Of a DNA stretch of 27,778 bases, positions 25,214-27,778 are shown piece by piece. The DNA lies in contig CAKQRW010000043.1 in NCBI GenBank assembly GCA_934271655.1, forward strand, positions 1 to 27,778, given 5' to 3'. The stretch's first letter is position 1. Each line of letters opens with the position of its first letter. Both the position numbers and the translations under genes were made by a program. This stretch comes from an uncultured Bacteroidaceae bacterium. Lineage in GTDB: Bacteria; Bacteroidota; Bacteroidia; Bacteroidales; Bacteroidaceae. Under the pieces are notes generated by a model. It made no database searches. It saw only the letters and a list, made by a program, of their open reading frames with translations, and had not been told where the DNA came from.

Positions 25214-26404
25214 CTACCTGGGCAACTCTATACAGAATGTTGTCCCAACGCCTATTTCTGAGTCCTTCACATAAATCCTACCCTTATGATAATCCTCCAC
25301 TATTCTCTTTGCCAAAGAAAGACCCAGCCCCCATCCACGCGCCTTAGTGGTGAAACCAGGCTTGAAGACAGACGTGAAACTTGACTTTGGCATGCCCTTG
25401 CCTGTGTCCTTCACCTCCACAGTCACAGTCGAGTCATCATCCCATACATATATATCTATCCTTCCAACACCTCCCATGGCATCAACTGCATTCTTGCACA
25501 AATTCTCCATCACCCACTCAAAAAGGCTCGACACCAAAGGCAGCACGACATCATGCTCAGGGAAATGACACACGATAGCGACCTTGCTCGACACTCGCTT
25601 AGACATATATGACACAACTCTCCCTACAACGGCATTCAGATTCTCAGGCTTTGGCACAGACACAGAACCTATTTTCGAGAACCTGTCCGCTATATTTTCG
25701 AGTCTCTTTATATCTTTCTCCATCTCCGACAACAAAGGATCATCAGGATAAGACTCCACAAGTACCTCATGCCATGCTATAAGACTGGATATCGGAGTGC
25801 CCAACTGATGAGCCGTCTCCTTCGACAGTCCAACCCACAGCTTGTTTTGTTCAGCACGCATCGCAGAGAACAAAGCAAAAATAGAAATCAGCACAAACAG
25901 CACTACCACAGCCAATTCTATATAGGGATAAATAGACAAGCGCTTCAGCATCAACGACTCATCATAACATACACCCATAAAATCTTCACGACCGCCCACA
26001 TCAGAAATGTCTATTCTTATATACCTTCCATTCAACGCATATTCCCTCGCCAACGAACTAAGATAAGGTATCGAATCCTCACCAACAGCAAAAGAACGCT
26101 GAACATTCCTTGAAGAGACAGCCCTTCCCTTCGAATCAACAAGTATAACAGGAATAGTATGATTACCATTTATGACCTTGAGCACAAGATTAAGGTCCGT
26201 GTCCACATCCGCTGAATTAAAAGAGCGCATTGCCTCAGCCCACACCTCCATCCTATTGCGTTCCTCTTCCTTCAAATCGCTAATAAGAACATTTGATGTA
26301 AGCAACGACGCTATTGCTATTACAACAGCTATCACAACCAGCATATATCTGGTATTACGTATCCTATCAAAAAACTGCATGCCTATATAACGAAAAGAAA
26401 ACAT
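25214..26404 (-). CDS. membrane-bound sensor histidine kinase, orphan
   Basis: This is a 396-residue two-component sensor kinase. Transmembrane segments at about 21-40 and 161-180 enclose a sensor domain of about 120 residues that I cannot assign to a family. The dimerisation region has the phospho-acceptor His199 in KETAHQLGTP, a form common in Bacteroidetes. The ATPase domain has the N box ENLCKNAVDAMG (Asn305), G1 DTGKGM (333-338) and G2 GWGLGLSLAKRIV (357-369). No HAMP domain is evident. No response regulator is present in the window. ATG 26404 was used; ATG 26380 is a possible later start. A weak promoter box (TAATTTTG, 26426-26433) lies about 20 bases upstream. DUF177 follows 237 bases downstream. 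Confidence 0.92.
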   Translation of the reverse strand: MFSFRYIGMQFFDRIRNTRYMLVVIAVVIAIASLLTSNVLISDLKEEERNRMEVWAEAMRSFNSADVDTDLNLVLKVINGNHTIPVILVDSKGRAVSSRNVQRSFAVGEDSIPYLSSLAREYALNGRYIRIDISDVGGREDFMGVCYDESLMLKRLSIYPYIELAVVVLFVLISIFALFSAMRAEQNKLWVGLSKETAHQLGTPISSLIAWHEVLVESYPDDPLLSEMEKDIKRLENIADRFSKIGSVSVPKPENLNAVVGRVVSYMSKRVSSKVAIVCHFPEHDVVLPLVSSLFEWVMENLCKNAVDAMGGVGRIDIYVWDDDSTVTVEVKDTGKGMPKSSFTSVFKPGFTTKARGWGLGLSLAKRIVEDYHKGRIYVKDSEIGVGTTFCIELPR

Positions 26405-26495
26405 ATCTTATTGCAAGAAAGTGTCCAAAATTATTTTATAATTCCAAAGTATGGCACTCTCATATTTGTCACACTCTCTGTTGACCGTCTTTTAC

Positions 26496-26648
26496 TCCTG
26501 TTTATAAGTCTCTATTGTATATAAGTTACTATTGTATATAAGTTACTACTGTATATAAGTTACTACTGTATATAAGTTACTACTGTATATAAGTTATCCC
26601 TGTATATAAGTTACTATTGTTTATTAGACACTATTGTTTATTAGACAC
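26496..26648. repeat. 17-bp tandem array upstream of the histidine kinase
   Basis: Nine units of exactly 17 bases start at 26496 and then every 17 bases. Most read TACTGTATATAAGTTAC or TATTGTATATAAGTTAC; the first is TCCTGTTTATAAGTCTC and the last two are TATTGTTTATTAGACAC. The array ends about 90 bases before the kinase ATG on the minus strand. Confidence 0.95.
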
Positions 26649-26701
26649 TATGCCAGCACGCTCCTTCAATAGAATAAAAATCAGACCGGCATAGAGCACG
26701 G

Positions 26702-26733
26702 CAAATATAAAAATAACCATGAGCACCTACTTA
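26702..26733 (-). repeat. 32-bp dispersed element, copy 2
   Basis: Matches 79-110 at 30 of 32 positions in the same orientation. On the minus strand it points toward the histidine kinase, about 300 bases away, and its final TATATTTG fits the TAnnTTTG promoter box. Confidence 0.6.
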
Positions 26734-26814
26734 CATCTGTATAGCATATTGGGGGGGCAGCGGATTTTCCAGGTTGACAACTGATGAACATGTGTAAATA
26801 TAACGATACACAAG

Positions 26815-26869
26815 CCTTAGGATAACGATGCCCTACACTTAGGATAAAGGTATGCAAGCCTTAGGATGA
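26815..26869. repeat. 22-bp tandem array, CCTTAGGATAA family, inverted copy
   Basis: Three cores (CCTTAGGATAA, ACTTAGGATAA, CCTTAGGATGA) start at 26815, 26837 and 26859, exactly 22 bases apart. They are the reverse complement of the TTATCCTAAGG cores at 4264-4417, and both sites share the longer string GCAAGCCTTAG. Confidence 0.8.
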
Positions 26870-27058
26870 GGGATGCGCAAAGCATAGTGTATCACAAGGC
26901 CTGAAAAGCAGGGTGAGATACCATGCGCGCCAGGTCATCAATAGTCAATATATGACGAATGTTGCAATGCTCGACCATCAGGCTTTACAGACACAACAGA
27001 CTGTCTTATGAATCAGGCTCCCCATTGCCGTCACTACATCTGCAATATGTCTTGCTCC

Positions 27059-27197
27059 CAAAAGGACAAAAGGACAAAAAGGACAAAAGGACAAGTGACA
27101 TCTCCTTGTATAATTCATCAAAATCACTTATTTTGTATAGTTTTACTATGTTTTGGCATTTTGTCCGTTTGTCCTTTTTGTCCTTTTTGTCCTTTTG
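27059..27197. repeat. long inverted repeat made of GGACAAAA units
   Basis: The left arm (27059-27094) has four copies of a GGACAAAA unit and the right arm (27161-27197) is its reverse complement with one mismatch and one single-base length difference. The arms are 36-37 bases and the loop is 66 bases of AT-rich sequence. Transcript from either strand would fold into a long hairpin. Confidence 0.85.
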
Positions 27198-27509
27198 TAT
27201 AAGACTTGTGCATGTCTCGCAACGCCATTTCCCATGCCTTTAGGCTGCACTTTTAGAGTATGTCACAGCATGTAGCGTGTTCAAGGAGAACAGATTCAGC
27301 ACAAGTTTGACGGTTTGAAAATTTTCAACCTGTACGGCTAAAAGAACCAGCCCAATCAGCCAAATCCGTATTCAGAAAGTGTCCTGGCTGCATCCAGGGC
27401 AAGCTGAAAGCCCAATGATCCACACACGGTTCTGGACAAGCGAAGCGACACCATGAGCGGATTGACGTGAGGTAATATAGCCATTGGTTAAGAGATTGGG
27501 AGGTATTGG

Positions 27510-27645
27510 TATCTATAGAATCTGTAGCTACTATAAAATCTGTAGCTACTATAAAATCTGTAGCTGTGTCGCACTTGCCCGAACCGAATGTGCATCTATA
27601 AATCTGCAGCTACTATAGAATCTGCAGCCACTATAGCCTCTATAG
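27510..27645. repeat. 18-bp tandem array, CTATA-ATCTGTAG family
   Basis: Three units at 27510, 27528 and 27546 (CTACTATAAAATCTGTAG type) are followed after a 29-base gap by about three more from 27593 to 27645 in which GTAG becomes GCAG. CTATAG occurs in several units and further on to the window end. Confidence 0.85.
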
Positions 27646-27737
27646 CCCACTATGAATGAAAACGATAAAAGACTTCTGTTACTCAATGGTCAGACGCTTG
27701 ACTCTATGGCCCACTATGAATGAAAACGATAAAAGAC
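27638..27737. repeat. 36-bp direct duplication
   Basis: Two copies, 27638-27673 and 27702-27737, differ at one base and are separated by 28 bases. Each begins CTCTAT(A/G)GCCCAC and ends CGATAAAAGAC. A third copy at the next 64-base step is not present before the window ends. Confidence 0.85.
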
Positions 27738-27778
27738 ATAGTTCCAGCCTATATAGTCTCTATAGCTACGATAGCCAG

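Larger units (their letters stand above)
26405..27778. other. 1.37-kb gene-free region rich in repeats
   Basis: No reading frame here has coding character or family similarity that I recognise. It holds a 17-bp array (26496-26648), a 10-bp paired stem with a 27-base loop (26648-26657 with 26685-26694), the second 32-bp element, a G7 run at 26751-26757, a three-unit 22-bp array, a long inverted repeat of GGACAAAA units, a 14-bp perfect palindrome (27315-27328), an 18-bp array and a duplicated 36-bp sequence. An unrecognised small RNA cannot be excluded in 27240-27500. Confidence 0.7.

Noticed and set aside
79..26733. The pair of 32-bp elements as the ends of a mobile element
   Set aside because: They are in direct orientation 26.6 kb apart, and everything between them is core housekeeping sequence with no transposase or integrase.
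27240..27500. Possible structured RNA near the right end
   Set aside because: I compared it by eye with the expected ends of RNase P RNA, tmRNA and SRP RNA and saw no match; only a 14-bp palindrome at 27315-27328 stands out.
27638..27737. Two 36-bp repeats with a 28-bp gap, sized like a CRISPR repeat and spacer
   Set aside because: Only two copies are present, no third copy occurs at the next step, the edges blend into an 18-bp low-complexity array and no cas gene is visible. The window ends 41 bases later, so a longer array cannot be fully excluded.

Overview
The window looks like a chromosomal housekeeping segment from a Bacteroidales bacterium, most likely Prevotella or a close relative. 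Three things point there: most leaders carry minus-strand -7 boxes of the Bacteroidetes type (TAnnTTTG, seen as CAAAnnTA on the given strand); start codons have A-rich leaders without clear Shine-Dalgarno sequences; and the gene content and order fit, with a tig-clpP-clpX-recQ run, a parvulin pair beside an OstA-like protein and mutL, and a DUF177-rpmF-fabH run followed by era-der. No rRNA, tRNA, transposase, phage gene or convincing CRISPR array was seen. All 19 genes I support lie on the minus strand, so transcription runs from the high-numbered end to the low-numbered end.

Layout in the direction of transcription: a 1.37 kb gene-free region full of repeats (27778-26405); an orphan sensor histidine kinase; a DUF177 (YceD-like) - rpmF - fabH unit with a terminator; the GTPases era and der, a small lipoprotein and a sodium-coupled transporter; tig with its own promoter and terminator; clpP, then clpX and recQ; guaB with its own promoter and terminator; two periplasmic parvulin-type isomerases, an OstA/LptA-like protein, a small membrane protein and mutL; finally an OmpA-family protein with its own promoter and terminator. 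At the extreme left a promoter fires out of the window.

Two themes run through the genes. One is protein folding and quality control: trigger factor and ClpXP in the cytoplasm, two parvulin isomerases and an OstA-like protein in the envelope, and an OmpA-type porin as a likely client. The other is ribosome and lipid biogenesis (DUF177, L32, FabH, Era, Der). MutL and RecQ add DNA repair. Two proteins depart from the family norm: RecQ carries an insert of about 140 residues inside its first helicase domain, and MutL lacks the recognisable endonuclease motifs.

The most unusual content is between the genes. Most long spacers hold an array of short direct repeats, with a different unit at almost every site: 22 bp (positions 4264-4417, 9359-9533 and 26815-26869), 26 bp (15481-15684), 17 bp (26496-26648) and 18 bp (27510-27645). 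Most units contain a small dyad. One 22-bp family occurs at two sites 22 kb apart in opposite orientations, and a separate 32-bp element is present near both ends of the window. I do not recognise these as a described system; they are the main thing to follow up.
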